Assembly (NCBI GenBank): GCA_021464245.1
Contig: JADCRB010000022.1
Location: 1 to 64,000 of the forward strand
Direction: 5' to 3'
From: Carallia brachiata
Lineage: Eukaryota > Streptophyta > Magnoliopsida > Malpighiales > Rhizophoraceae
DNA length: 64,000 nt
Shown: positions 1-12,985 of the stretch, in pieces
Numbering within the stretch: the first letter of the stretch is position 1
Layout of the letters: each line of letters starts with the position of its first letter
Translations under genes and position numbers: made by a program
Notes under the pieces: model-generated
The model's database searches: none
Told to the model about the DNA's origin: nothing
What the model saw: the letters and a program-made list of their open reading frames with translations, nothing else

Positions 1-115
1 GGTTTTTTATGTATTATATAGCTGTATTCGAGTCTTGTGTATTAAAGACAAGTGTTGAGTTCATTATAGCAACTTCACCATTTGTTATTTTCCATGGTTG
101 CACCTATTGCCGCAG

Positions 116-2704
116 AGGCCCCTGTCCTTGGAGAGCTTTCACTGAAACAAGAGTCACCTATCTCTACAACAATCAAGTATATCTACCTTCGCCACTGTTC
201 TTCTAACTTTCAGTTGCATATGATCCTGGTTCGCTGATACTTGTGGATGTACTCTGTCAGACGTGAACAACCAAGAAAAGAAGATTTAGCTCGTCAATCT
301 TCATCTATCTCAAATGCAGGCAAGAGAATGAACATTCCCAAGATATGTTTATTTTTTGATGAAACTTTCTTAAAGATCATTCTTTTTGGATTAACACATG
401 GCTAACTTTAAGCCTTAATGCTCTTTTGTTTGTTCTATTGTTGGTATAAGATATTGGTTCGCAAATGGGTCTAAGCAGTGTAAACACAGTCTTAGGTGTT
501 AAGAATTCCCCTGCTGGAGCCCAAGTTATCGATAGTATTGAAGTTGAAGGTATTCTTTCTAAATTTAATGTTTATATTGGAAACTTACGGTACACTGCTC
601 CATATCTTTTATTTTTGTGCTGTCACAACATTGCACAAATTGCTAGATGAAATCAGGCACAGATGCATCTGTTGTTACTTGATGGTTAGTTTTTATGCAT
701 TGCTGTTAAAACAAGTTTTATTCAGAATTCGAGTCCTGTTAAACTGCGTGCCAAAATAGAAAGCTTGATTGATGTGTTAAACATGCTTAACATATTCACA
801 TACTTTCCCCGAGTATTGTCATAGGATAATTTCTTTGTAATTTTTCCTTTCGAATTTCTGCAGAGCCTCAGGCAGACAGGAGTATTGGAGAAAAAAAACC
901 TAGGGTTGCAGGAGAAGAAGGACGTTCTGTGACTGAGTTGAGTGGCTATAATTTCAAGAGACAGGAATTTGAGATTGAATATGATAATGATGCAGAGCAG
1001 CTACTAGCAGATATGGAATTCAAGGATACTGACACTGATGCTGAATATGATCTGAAACTGCGAGTACTACGCATTTACTCAAAAAGGTACCCATATATGT
1101 GTATTTGATAGATGAGACCGCATGACAAGCATGATAATGATTATTGAATTTTGTCTGTTTAGTAGCAGAAGACTATGAGATAAATCATTTACTCAAAAAA
1201 TGTATCCACATTTGTATTAGAGAGATGGGATCATGTGACAAGGCTTATAATTATTATAGTCCTTTTTCCTGTTTAGTGGAGCTTTTTTGTTCCCAATTCT
1301 ATGTTCTTGAGAGAACATCAGCTTTTAGACTTCAAGCTCAATTCTAGATTATTCCGATCTCTTATGACTTGTTGACAGGCTTGATGAGAGGAAACGCAGG
1401 AAAGATTTCATACTGGAAAGAAATTTGCTTTACCCTGATCCATTTGAGAAAAATCTTTCGGCTGAAGAGAAGGCAATATATCAGCGTTTTAAGGTGTTTA
1501 TGAGGTTTCACTCAAAAGAACAGCACGAAGAGTTGATGAAGAGTGTTATTCAGGAGCATCGCGTTATGAAAAGGATACAAGATCTTCAGGTTTGATACAC
1601 GCGTCATTTGTGTCACCTATCCTTCACATTCATGCCATCCTATTTGGTTCTTATGCATAATAACATCACTGCTATCATAGATCAGCCATTAGTATATAAT
1701 TTTGTATCAAAATCACCCTTTTTTGGTCAATCAAAATCACTCTTTTTAATCCCATTTCTTGGTTGCAATAACAGTCTCTTTGGCCAGTTGCCAAATTGAG
1801 TTTTTTGATTTGTTCTGCACTAAATTTTTTTTGTTTCTGTTTTAATTAAACTTTTAGTGTTGTATGACATGTGTGCCCTGTCTTCCAACGGTCAGGAAGT
1901 ATATGTGCTGTCCCTCCTTTTGGAATTTACAAGCAGCAACTGGGTTCATTCTCCACTCTCTAAATATTGGTTATGATCTTTCCACTGCATTTGATGAAAT
2001 TAAATATGCAGGAAGCTCGAGCAGCTGGCTGTCGGACAGCCGCTGAGGCAAACGAATTTATTCTGGAGAAGAGAAAGAAGGAAGCCGAAGAAGGTACCGG
2101 ACCAAGCAGTAAGGTGTCACAAAAGCCACATCTTCTCAGGGGGGAGGCTGACAACAGCCCCCGTGGACTTGCTGGCGGGACTGCTGGTTTACACCTTACT
2201 AGCGAGGAATCATCTTCATCTGGTGGAAAACAATGTATCCCAAATCCCCTGGAGGATTGGGATATCTCTGGATTCCCAGGGGCTGATATGCTTTCTGAAT
2301 CTGTAAGAATGCTGTTTTTAATGTATTGTTTTCTCATATCTGGATTAACTGATGGCACTTGTATTCTTTTAATTGCATTCCCATAGTTAGGTTATTAAGA
2401 ACTCAAATCATTCTTGGGAATGAACGCCCATCCTTGGAGTTTCGTTGTTGATGCATGTTGTTTGTTGGGACCATTCCATGTCCAAGATATTCATGATATT
2501 CTCATCTGCAGGAAAAACACCTTTGTGGTGATATCAGAATACTTCCTTCACATTATCTCAGCATTCTCCAAGTTATGTCAACGGGGATCTTGAAATGGCA
2601 CTATTACAAAGAAATCTGATGCCCATAGGCTGTTCAAGGTGGAACCAGGCAAATTGGATAAAGTTTATGATATGCTAATTAAAAAGGGTATTGCTCAGGC
2701 CTGA
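116..2704 (+). CDS. ADA2: ADA2 transcriptional adaptor, 3' part only (probably ADA2a-like), frameshift in last exon
   Basis: Exons inferred from splice sites and continuous phase: about 116-176, 261-346, 451-549, 864-1086, 1379-1589, 2012-2302 and 2512-2704 (TGA). The translation carries hallmarks of plant ADA2: ELSGYNFKRQEFEIEYDND, then LDERKRRKDFILERNLLYPD, an EARAAGCRTAAEAN coiled segment, and a C-terminal SWIRM-like domain (ILPSHYLSILQ ... FKVEPGKLDKVYDML). The motif FKDTDTDAE and a central SPRGL segment favour ADA2a over ADA2b, from memory of the family. The N-terminal ZZ finger and SANT/Myb domain must lie left of the window. ADA2 couples the GCN5 acetyltransferase to transcription factors within SAGA in the nucleus. 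In the last exon the frame breaks near 2593-2595 (an AAA run with one A too many); the next frame continues the family sequence to the stop at 2704. The first exon boundary is the least certain. The gene is tail-to-tail with SAP. Confidence 0.85.
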
Positions 2705-4077
2705 GTAGGTACTGGATCTTTTGTTTTATCAGAAGTAGGTACTGTTATCTCCATGTATGTAAAAGAAAAGATACCATCTTGGCGACCATTTATTAATCGT
2801 TAGGATGAAAAACAAGCACCAATTTTGAGCCTTGGGCGCACATCAGCCTCAAGAAGACGTCCCTTTGGTTGCCCCCGAAGAACAATGAAGTCAATATGGG
2901 TATGGAATGAATCAAGTATTGGCCGTTGCATTCACTTAACAAGTTAAACCGCAACTGCAGGCGCAGTCAGTTTGTTTCTTTTTGACCCGTGGCTTACACA
3001 TCGAAGTAAAACAGACTAATGCTTTGTTTGTTTTGATGGAAAAGCATTAAAAAAAAATGATTAAAAAAATATTACCATTACATTTTATTGTTTCACAAAT
3101 TTTTTTTTACAATTTTTTAATTAATTTAAACATTTTTTTTTGTAATTTTTTTCTTATAAATTTTTTTTATTTTTTTATTTTTTTGTCACAATTTATTTTA
3201 TTAATTTAAATATTTTTTTCACATTTTTTTTTCACAAATTATTATTTCTTTTATCATATTTTTTCTCATAACTTTTTTATAAATCTAAATAATTTTATTC
3301 TCTTATAATTTTCTTTCTTTCTTACACTCTCACAAATTCAAACACACTAAAGTGTTTGATGATTAAATGATAAGCGTGCATTTTTTCGAATGCTAGAAGA
3401 GACGAGCACCACACTTATGACGGAGGCAAGCATTAATTCAAAGTCGAATAAGAAAACAATGGTGTCAGCCATTCAGGCAGAGCATTCATTTACTAATATG
3501 GAAAGAATACAACGACGACAAACTAGGTAAACCCCTTTACAGAAATGCCGTTTACAAACGCTGCGATTCTGTGCCTGGCTGTTTGATGAATTCCCGTTAA
3601 TAAAAAATGAATTCCCGTTAACAAAAAAATAAAAAAGGGTCATACAGAAATCAATTGCCATGAAAGTACAAAGAAAGAAACGACTCAAAATGAATCCCAA
3701 CCCTGAGCATTAAAAACAACAAAGACTAGACAGAGAACCGTACAAAAATCCAAAGGGTGTTTTGGATCTTGAACAGTCTCACTGACTCACCCCCTTCAGT
3801 CAAGACACCATTTTTCTGAAACCTAAAAAAGTCCCCAAAACAGCGTATCACACGCCCATCCACAATCTCCTCCTCCTCCTCCCACGCTCTCTCCATCTGC
3901 TGCTGCTCTTCATTAATCAAAGTCAGAAAGCACACCCACTTCAAATCTAAGTCAGTTTTTTCAGGTGTTAGCCTACAAACCTAAAATCTCATATGGACCT
4001 ACAAACCTACCATCTTCCTACTACTTGGTCAGGGTCAGGGTCTGTTCCAAGCTGATCTGATCAGGTCAAGTCAGGTC
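2705..4077. other. Convergent intergenic region between ADA2 and SAP
   Basis: This holds the presumed 3' UTRs of two convergent genes. About 3030-3340 is extremely A/T-rich low-complexity sequence with many T and A runs. No convincing gene is present; the short reading frames do not resemble known proteins. Confidence 0.6.
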
Positions 4078-6033
4078 CTAATCCTGCTGTGCCCCAAAAT
4101 GCCAGAGGTGTATAATCGTGTCACTTGTTACTGCTGCCACGTGTCTATCATCGGCAACAAGAGCGTTCACTTCTCCTATTCTCTCCCTCAAGCTATACAG
4201 ATACTCCCCGCGTTGCTCTATCTCCCATACCCTAATTACACCCCCGGCGCACATCAGTGCGTACCCGCCATTCATGCACCCCATTGCTCTCTGCGATCTC
4301 ACGTTAAATCTACACACCTCCTCTAGGTTCGCCACCCGGCGCACGCTAGCCACACCCCGGCTATCCACGACAACATACGCCTCGTTGCACACGTCGAAAG
4401 AGCTGACTATGCTCCCTCTCCTGTGCTCCTCCTCACCCAATATAATCCCTTGGTTCCTCAAATCGAAAATCATCAGCCTCGAGCTCGTGCACGCCACAGC
4501 TGACTCCCGACTCGTCACCCTGACTCGGCCGACCAACTCGGTCAACTCAGTCAACAGGTGCCAACCCATCACGGCTTCCGGGTCGGTCAATGACCCGCCC
4601 ACAAAGGTCAGCTCTTCCGTGTTGCCGTCCCATATGTGGAAGGCCCGGCCCGGGACGCCCGCGTAGAGGCCCACCCACCACTGCCCGCAGCCTGTGAAAT
4701 CCACCAACGCCCCGTCGTTGACCACGTCACCTAGGTGGGCCCTCCGCGGGGGAGCATTGCTGTCTATGATCGCCACGTGGATGTCTCCATCTAGTGTCGC
4801 GAACACCAAGCGCGTGTCGGAAATCACGATACCGGAGACGGCGCGCGAGAACCTGCCCAGGCGGTCCCGAGGCTCAGGACGGAAAGTTCGCGTATGGAGG
4901 CGTGTGGCTAAGTCGAAAAGGCGGACGGCGCCGTCGGAGAAGCCGCAGGCGAGGTGGTGGTCGGAAAGGGCGAGGCAGCGACAGACGAGGGCGTCGGGGT
5001 CGTTGGGGTCGCCAACGTCGGCGCGCTCGAAGCGGAGGGTGAAATGGGAATATTGCCGGTTCCGGAAATTGTGGGCCGTTCGATGGCAGTAGATGTACTC
5101 ATCGCGCCACGTATTGTGGAGAAGACGGGTGCGGTCCCATATACGGCGAGTTAGACGGTGCCACAGGAGATCGGAGCGCGAGACGGCTCGCCACGTGGAA
5201 CAAACCTGTAAAAAGACGAAAACGAGAACGCAACACGTAACGTAAGGATGTTAAGCAAGGGAACGCAGCGCATGCATGTATGCATTTGATGCACGTAGCA
5301 CACACATGGCACATCCACGCAACTGCCACGTCAACTAATTCCTGTTCATACCGTTTTCTTTTTCTTTCTTCGGTCTTATTACATTAAAAAAAAAAATACA
5401 AAATAATAATATAAATTTATTATTTAAATTTCAATCGTAAATTTTACTGAACTCAAAATTCAATTAATAATTAATGTTTAAATAGTAAATCTACATCATC
5501 ATTTATAATTAATTTTTTGTCTATTTATTTTTTGGCTTTTTTTTTTCAATCAAAAGGTGTTGGGTACCTATTTTACGAACCACATAAATTAATGTGTTTT
5601 AATACTTGAAACACAATACCATTAGTAATAAATAAACGCATTACACTACAAATTTAACATACTAATTAAAATTCAAAATTGTTAATGAGATCCGAGAAAG
5701 CGGTGAAAATGAATTAAATTTTGATATTATTAATTATACGGTGCTGGGAATCTGAATCAGTGAATATCACATGATAATCATACAAGGCAAGATACTTTTG
5801 CCTAATACAAAATGAGAAGATTAAAAAGCTCCGCCCCCAACAAGACACGACTAGTGGCTCCAGTTCCAGGCATTGTGTTAATGCATGCGCGCTTTAGCTT
5901 TAAAATTTATTGAAACCAGGTGTGACTCGAGGCTTGTGCCCGAAATATGTATGACAGACAGACAAGCAGGCAGGAGAGATTAGGAACTAGAGAACAGTGG
6001 TAGACGTGTAAGAGAGCAGAGACAGACACAGAC

Positions 6034-6070
<37 letters not shown>

Positions 6071-9000
6071 AGAGAGGCCGAGGAGAGGAGATGCTTTTTT
6101 GCTTGGGATCAGACGTCAGGGGGGGGGGGTGTTCAGTCAGGACTCCAAATAGGGCAGGGGAGATGTTGGGGCTGATTGGCATTTTTTTTCAACTTAATAA
6201 TCCACTTGTCTTGCACTTCATAATGTACAGGTAGAACAAGACTACTGCCATCATACATCCCTATTCCTATCTATACATTGATCAGGGTCTGGACCCCTTT
6301 CCTTTTTTCTTAGTGCAAACAAAATAGGTTAACAGGTATACTGTATTCAGGTAAACCAAATTACTTAAAACTTGTGAGCAAAACTGATACAGTAAGTATC
6401 ACCAAACAATTCGAAATTTAACATGACTCCGCTTACATATAACTCTATCATTTAACTTGGCATGATCTCGAAACCTCGAATCATCACACAAAAACTGAGC
6501 CGTTAATTACTCAAGCCAACCATCTAAGTGGTGGTCAGAGACCCCTTTTCTCATATTTATTGGGTAAATGTTCTTCTCTTTTTTTCTAATGATATATGAG
6601 AGAATTATTTTCCTACTAAGTGGGCACCGTTATTTATTTCTGGTCCAACCTTTTCTTTTCATTTCCTTCCAGCAATGGGCACCTACGGTGATAAAAAATG
6701 GTTATTTGTGATATCGATCAAATTTTGAAATGGCCCAAAGCCAAAACCCAACACAACATCACTTAAAAGCACCATTCTTTAACAAGCTATTTCAATGTTA
6801 AGATTATCGCCACAGGAGTCTATCGTTAACTAACACACATACAATCCTTTAATAAATTTTTACTACTACTTTTCAACTATCATTATTGCTGGCGACAAAC
6901 TAAAATGAAAATTTGATATTAAAAAACATACTATTAATTACTCATTCCTAAAGAAAAAGCCTTCAATTTTCTTCCTTAACATAATCCTCTTCTCAAAAAT
7001 TCAAAATTTTTCTCACATGTCATTTCCTCAGTTCTACCCCTTTTCATTTCCCTTAACTTCTTTTTAATCCAAACACAGGATTAAGAGTTTATAATTTTCA
7101 ACCAGTAACGACTACCAACTTGCAAATTGCCAACCAAATAAATCCCATGGCTTGCCTAAAATGTTTGATGCACAGCACTAATGGTAACTTGTAGAGGACG
7201 AACAAATGGACAAATCAGAAAACCGGTGGCATATACAAAATAATATTGATAATAGTAATAATGTACAAGTAGAAAAGAATACTAATATGTGGGTATATAT
7301 ATTAGAGATGCACAATTAAAAATAAAGATTTTTCAGTAATTCTGTATAGTTACTTCTAATTAAAATAAAGAAAAAAAAATTCTAATTTATTATCTTATAT
7401 TTGTAACAACCAAGGAATTCTCAAGATTAAACCCAAACAGTGCAAAATAGTTTTTTCGAATAGGAAAATGCTGGTAGAGGAGAGGAAATGTACGAACTGA
7501 GGATTGCAACAGGACGCGTGTTTCCCCATATGTTTTCTCTTTCATTTCCAAGAAAGGAGGGGGGGAGGGGGGTCGGCCCCAAAGGCCCCTCCTTTGTCTC
7601 GTTAAAAGAAGCGAATCTATATCCTTCTCTCAACTTGCCTTTTTCTGCTCTTTCTTTTGCTGTCTTCTTCCTGTATTAACTCATTTTTTTTTCCTCTTAC
7701 AAACCTTCTTCCTACCTGTATATGCCCACTTGTGTCCCCCTTTTGCATTAGACTTCTTTTCATCATCTTATTAATTAATTAGTTTCTTAATCTAATTTGT
7801 TGAAAAAATTTTATTAATGTTTATCACGTACATGTAAATATATTTTTTGTTTTTTTTTGTCGATATTTCTGTTGAAACAGTATGTTTGTCTTGTATCCTT
7901 AAAGCAGACAACAACAAACAAAGGGAAACAGTAAACAAAGAACATAACAACGAAGAATCTCGATGAAGTCAGTCGTAAAAAAGAGGAAAATAAATGACTA
8001 ATAATTCGGTTTATGCGTACATTTATATTAATGTCATATCACAAAATTATAATTTCCCTACAATTATTTTGAGATCAATTATTTTTCTAAGATGTGATAA
8101 GTAATCTGCATGGGAAGTGGCAAGTAGACATCAATTTACAAAATAAGTAAAAAAAGCGCTGGCCTCCATGTGCCTTTTGGCATTGGCACATGAGAGTGGC
8201 TTTGACTGATCCCACTAGAAGAGACTCACTTGTGGGATGAGATCTATTCCCTTTTTAGGCTAGAAGAAAATCAATACAAAACCCAAAAAAAAAGGAAAAC
8301 TTTCTATATATGACTAGGTACTATACCCGTATAAGAACCTAAAATTATCAGTTTTCCTTCATCGTAACTAAATTATCTCCATGGGGAAAGAATAGCCGTA
8401 TTGTGCAGCCATATGCCACAACATCATATTAATCTAAGGTTAATACAATATTACTTTTCCACCCAATTAATTAAACCCTTAAACCAAAAACTTAATTATA
8501 GACAATTATCTTACTCAAAAACTGATTACCAATTATTCTACTCAAAATTTAATTATAACCAGAAAAGGATGAACCAATAAACTATAATCAAACGAAATTG
8601 AGTTGGTGAAAAAGAAAACAAGAAATACTGATTGATGTCGCGTATTCGTATATATTGTTGTCGTATTTGTACCTATTTAGAACAAGGGTATACCTATTTA
8701 GAACAAGGGTAACAAAAGGAGAAGAAAAAAAGAAACCAGGCAAAGTTCCCAAAATGTCATTTTAGCTACATATGGACATGCAATAGCCTTCATTATACGA
8801 GGAAGACAAGAGACAAAACTAACTGAACCCTTTTCTACTAAAATCATTCATATGCCTTACAGCTCCCAATATAGCAATTTAAGTAGACTTTAAAATGTCT
8901 CTATCCAGATATTAATAGTGCAAGAAAGAAAGAAGAAAATATTTTTTTTTAAAAAAAAAAGAAAGCAATGGTGATGGATAGAGTTTTCAAGAGGATGAGA

Positions 9001-10026
9001 AAGCTCAGTCAAAAAGGTAGGGGGAGGATTTTAAAGCTTGGAAAGATCATGCCAAGAAAGGAAAGAGAGATTCAAGACCAACGAGACCTTTTACTCAAGA
9101 TCATGAAAAGGGGTCTAAAAATTGACATTTTCTGTAAGGGTAAAAGGGAAGGACCCCAAAAATATTTTGCCAAAATGAAGCTATAATAACACTATTTGAA
9201 AGGGACATAAATTCACTTAGAAATTGACCCCTAAAAAAAAAAAAAAAAAGCAGTTTCGCTTCCCTCCATATGCTAAGTGTGTTAATCTTTGGATGCTTGC
9301 ACACTTCTAGGCCATTTACACTACATATGTCAGCATTCCTTCAGTTTCCCCTTCCAATGAATTGCAAAAGAAAACAAAGGAAAAAAAAACAAAGAATTGC
9401 CGATATGAGTAGACTAAAATTGCAGAACCCCACCTGCAAAGGTCCACAACATCCCTTTGACTAGACCAAAATTTTGTCCATTTCTCAATTGGAAGAACTA
9501 ACCAACTCCCCATCTCCCCACCACACGTACTGGTAGACAACACAACAACAACTGATTTCTATTCTATTGCGTACATATTTGCCCAAACCATTAACAAAAA
9601 ATATAACCGAACAAACTCAGAAACTCTCTATTTCATCAGCATAAGAAACCCATTATGGCAAACGAAATCCCAATCGAAAAATCATCTTCAGATTTCTTTG
9701 ATAACACTATAAAACATAAAAAGAAAAAGAGGGCTCATTCTCAATAACATGGCAAAAGTGATGATTTGTGAGAAAGATCAAAGATTAAGAAGAAACACAC
9801 ACACCTGAAATACATTGACAAGAGCCTGAGCCGCAGCGAGACGGCCAGCCAAGCGAAAAGCATCAATGGCGACCTGGGCAGCGAGAGCCTCCACGAAATG
9901 TTCCGGCCAGACCTCGTTGATGGCACGTGGACGGGTCCTCGACGGCCCTTCGTAGTCATTACCACCTCTTCCGGCACCATAATTACCGCCACTCCCCATT
10001 CCCAGCGTTGCCGTTGCCATTGCCAT
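4078..10026 (-). CDS. SAP: STERILE APETALA (SAP) F-box protein, two exons
   Basis: Exon 1 is 10026-9805 and exon 2 is 5205-4078 (stop TAG 4080-4078), giving about 449 residues, close to Arabidopsis SAP (about 446). Both splice sites are canonical (TTTCAG|GTGTGT and TTTTTACAG|GTTTGT) and the phase is 0. The F-box spans the junction: VWPEHFVEALAAQVAIDAF and ALVNVFQ in exon 1 continue as VCSTWRAVSRSDLLWHRL in exon 2. The rest is a WD40-like body (CGFSDGAVRLFDL, GGVIRVWEIEQRGEYLY) ending in HLWHFGAQQD. SAP is the substrate receptor of an SCF ubiquitin ligase; in Arabidopsis it targets PEAPOD/KIX repressor complexes, promotes organ growth and is needed for normal flowers and ovules. The ATG at 10026 is the first of two in-frame ATGs. 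No frameshift or stop is seen. Exon 2 is clearly more G+C-rich than its surroundings. Confidence 0.93.
5206..9804 (-). other. SAP intron 1, 4.6 kb
   Basis: This A/T-rich interval separates the two SAP exons. It contains a (GA)n tract, a G10-type run near 6121 and assorted poly-A/T stretches. Open frames here (for example 7427-7633, 8968-9186, 9316-9543) are short, compositionally biased and unlike known proteins. I see no transposon ends with convincing target duplications. Confidence 0.8.
6036..6069. repeat. (GA)n microsatellite in the SAP intron
   Basis: About 17 uninterrupted GA units are followed 50 bases later by a long G run (6121-6130). Confidence 0.95.
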
Positions 10027-10243
10027 TGCTAGACGACGTCGAAGAGAAGAAGAAGAAAGACGATGATGAAGACATTAAAAATAATAATAAAAACAATAAC
10101 AATAAAGCAATATATAAAGAAGTGACGCTATCAGAGAAACGAAGAAAGAAACAAGATATGGGCTACAAAGAAGCAAGGACAAAAAGGTGTAGATAAAGAC
10201 CCAAAATTGGGGGTCCCAGAAAGCTGTTTGAAACTTCTCTTTC

Positions 10244-10255
10244 CTTTATATATAT
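10244..10255 (-). promoter_or_regulatory. Probable TATA box of SAP
   Basis: Read on the minus strand the sequence is TATATATAAAGG, about 220 bases before the SAP start codon. The leader between them is rich in GAAGAA on the minus strand's complement. A/T-rich flanks make chance TATA matches common, so this is a position-based inference. Confidence 0.45.
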
Positions 10256-11642
10256 AATAATATAATTAATAATTATTTAATTTAAATATATCATTACCTT
10301 TGTTCATTAAAAAAACATATCGTTAATATATAAACAAAACCATTTAAATACATTGTTTCTACATCATGCACATGGCTGCATGCATATAATTAAACAATAG
10401 ATGCAAATTAAATTATTGATTAATTGTTAACTTAAAATTAAATTAATTATATATTTATTTGTATTATAAATTAAATATTTATGTATTCTTTTGTTTTTGT
10501 TTTTTTTGTTTTGGGGGGTGTGGGAGGGGGGGAAAGAGTGAGAGTGGGGTTTAGGTTTCGTTGGCGCCCTGCAAAGACGGCGGGGGAGCTGTTGGGGGTT
10601 CATGTGAAGGACTGGCGGGCTGTTGGATTTGCCACGGTGTTTTCAGGTGCCCACGGTGTTTTCAGGTGCTGTTTTACAAGTACCACCTTTGGACCAGACT
10701 TTTCCTTTCTCCGTTGTTTTCCTCTTTCCTATTTTCGAAAGAGACAAAACTATCCCATTCTGGGTTTGCAAGTCCGAATTAAAATCATCTGTGAGAGTGG
10801 TCAGTCTCTTCGGTAACTTGTTTTTTTTTTTTTGGGTCAACCTCTTCGGATCTTTTCATTGCGGAGAACATGAATGGTTGGGGCCCTGCAGAGTGAGCAA
10901 ATTATATAATACAGAAGGAGATTTTTATTTATAATTTTATATTATATAATAAGTAAAGTGTATTTAAATAAAAAGTTAAAAATAATATTTTAATAGTATT
11001 AAATTATTAATTAATTTTATTTATTAAAAAAATAAAATTAATAAGTACTTATAAGATTAAATAATACAGTCTATTTGAATTTATTTGTATTATGAAATTA
11101 TAAATTTTAATTTTTATAAACATATTTAATATTATTAAATATATATATACTTACATATAGTTGTATCGTCGTGGGAGTAATCTTAAGATTTTTGTTAGGT
11201 TTTAAGAACATCTTCTTCTAATAATTCAATATAACAACATTTGTTTATTGTTTATAATGAAACAAAATAATCTTTTTAATGAAATTATAGGGTGTTGCTC
11301 ATTTTTTTTAATTTTTCAATAATAATATATCTCTTATTATGAGCGAAATTTTGATATAAACCATTTTCTTAATATATCGAAGAATTGAATAAATTTCAAC
11401 TAATATTAATAACTAATACATTTAATGAGACACGTAAAAAAATACGTAAGAATTCAATACTAATTATCTGTCTTTTTTTTATTTTTAAAATTTAATATAA
11501 TTTTTATCATTTAACTATTTTAATCTTTTTGTACATGCTGTACTTTTTTAATTGCGTGTTTGTAAAATTTTTCTTAAAAAACAATGCGCGGGGTCTTGGA
11601 GAGAGAGCAAATTAATATATATATATCCCGTGGCGGGCGGGT

Positions 11643-11703
11643 CCTCAAGAACGGCTACTAGAGTCAACCGGTGGGGGGACCTCAAGAATCGCTACTAGAG
11701 TCA
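11643..11703. repeat. Two-copy tandem repeat in a small G+C-rich island
   Basis: CCTCAAGAACGGCTACTAG followed by AGTCA occurs at 11643-11666 and again with one difference plus a base shift at 11680-11703, period 37. The surrounding 11580-11770 is richer in G+C than the neighbouring A/T-rich DNA. Confidence 0.75.
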
Positions 11704-12220
11704 CACTCGCACCTGAAGCTGTGGCTCAGCCTGAGATCACTGGAAGCAAAAGTACTATTACTGTATCACAGGTCGAATGGATTTAATGACATCCATCTTT
11801 AATAGTTATTGCCGATGTTATTAGATTAATTAGGCCTATGCCGTGTGGTTGCGTGTAACACTGAAGTGTAACTTTTACATGAAAGACGATCTCGTTGAAG
11901 TTCCTCTGCTTGTGTTCAGTATATGCATTTATTAGTTTGAAATTTCGGAAATTTTCGATGGTCAAACGAAAATTTGACTAAATAATGTTTGTATTATAAT
12001 AATTATTATATTTTATGTAATTATAATAATAATATATGTAATAAAAAATATTATTATTTTTTATTTATATTTTTATTATAATTGTGTAAAATATATTATT
12101 AATTGTAATAAATATTATTTAAATAAAATTTTATCTGGTCATATAATGGTTCTGTCGAAATTTTTGCAAAAAAATGGCGCAATCTGCAAGCATTAATGTA
12201 TTTTTTTCTTTCTCCCCCCG

Positions 12221-12245
12221 TCTCTCTCTCTCTCTCTCTCTCTCT
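12221..12245. repeat. (TC)n microsatellite
   Basis: About twelve TC units. A second run of about thirteen lies at 12955-12980. Confidence 0.95.
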
Positions 12246-12954
12246 TTTTAATTTTCCAGTTTTCCGGTTCTGATTCACTATTCAATCTTGCTTCTCGAAG
12301 TTGTATACTTATATGGGAAATTTTAAATGATGATAAAATTGTAGAAACACAATGAGCACATAATAATTTAAATTATTTAATAATAAAATATAAATTAAAT
12401 TTAAAAAAAATAAATTATTAAATATTTTTAAATTAATTACGTGTCTCTACACATCTCATTAAACGTATTCACGTAATCTTATTTTATTTAATAACACGGT
12501 TATCAGTTGATGGAAGAAAGGTACTACAATATCAAGTGCCTATATATTAATCCTGTCCCTAACAAGTTGAGTAGCCAGATTGGGCAGGCGAGTGCATAAT
12601 GAATTGTGATTATAGAAAATCTTGAGTTTTGGACCAAAATCGTGGTGATACAAAATTCGAGAGCGTGAAATTCCTGTCCCTCTTGTCTGTGCCCCATGAT
12701 CAGTGTATATGATTCGTGATGATTTTTTTTTTTACCATTTTACAAGTTGCTATGTAGCATCTTTTTTTTTTGACCGATATGTGTAGCATCTATTGGAAAA
12801 GGGCCTTTGTAGGCAGTGAAATGCAGTAATGAATTGCCTTATGACCACGGCCCTGGGTTCATTGGAGCATGGCAGTTTGAGGCTTCATTTTTCAGATTCG
12901 AGCTACCCTTTTAGAGAACGATTCTGTTAATTGGTGGCTTTGTACTTCTCTCCT

Positions 12955-12980
<26 letters not shown>
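12955..12980. repeat. (TC)n microsatellite
   Basis: About thirteen TC units, 0.7 kb from the tract at 12221. Confidence 0.95.

Positions 12981-12985
<5 letters not shown>

Noticed and set aside
1960..2386. Long overlapping frames on both strands (132 and 139 codons)
   Set aside because: The plus-strand frame is ADA2 exon 2012-2302 plus intron sequence; the minus-strand frame is its shadow.
4099..5154. Several plus-strand frames up to 182 codons
   Set aside because: They are antisense shadows of the G+C-rich SAP exon 2.
9741..10026. Apparent small stand-alone minus-strand gene of 82 codons
   Set aside because: It is SAP exon 1; its last eight codons (VCVFLLNL) are intron read-through after the GT donor at 9804.
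11643..11703. Possible CRISPR-like direct repeats
   Set aside because: Only two units, in a plant nuclear context, with no array structure.
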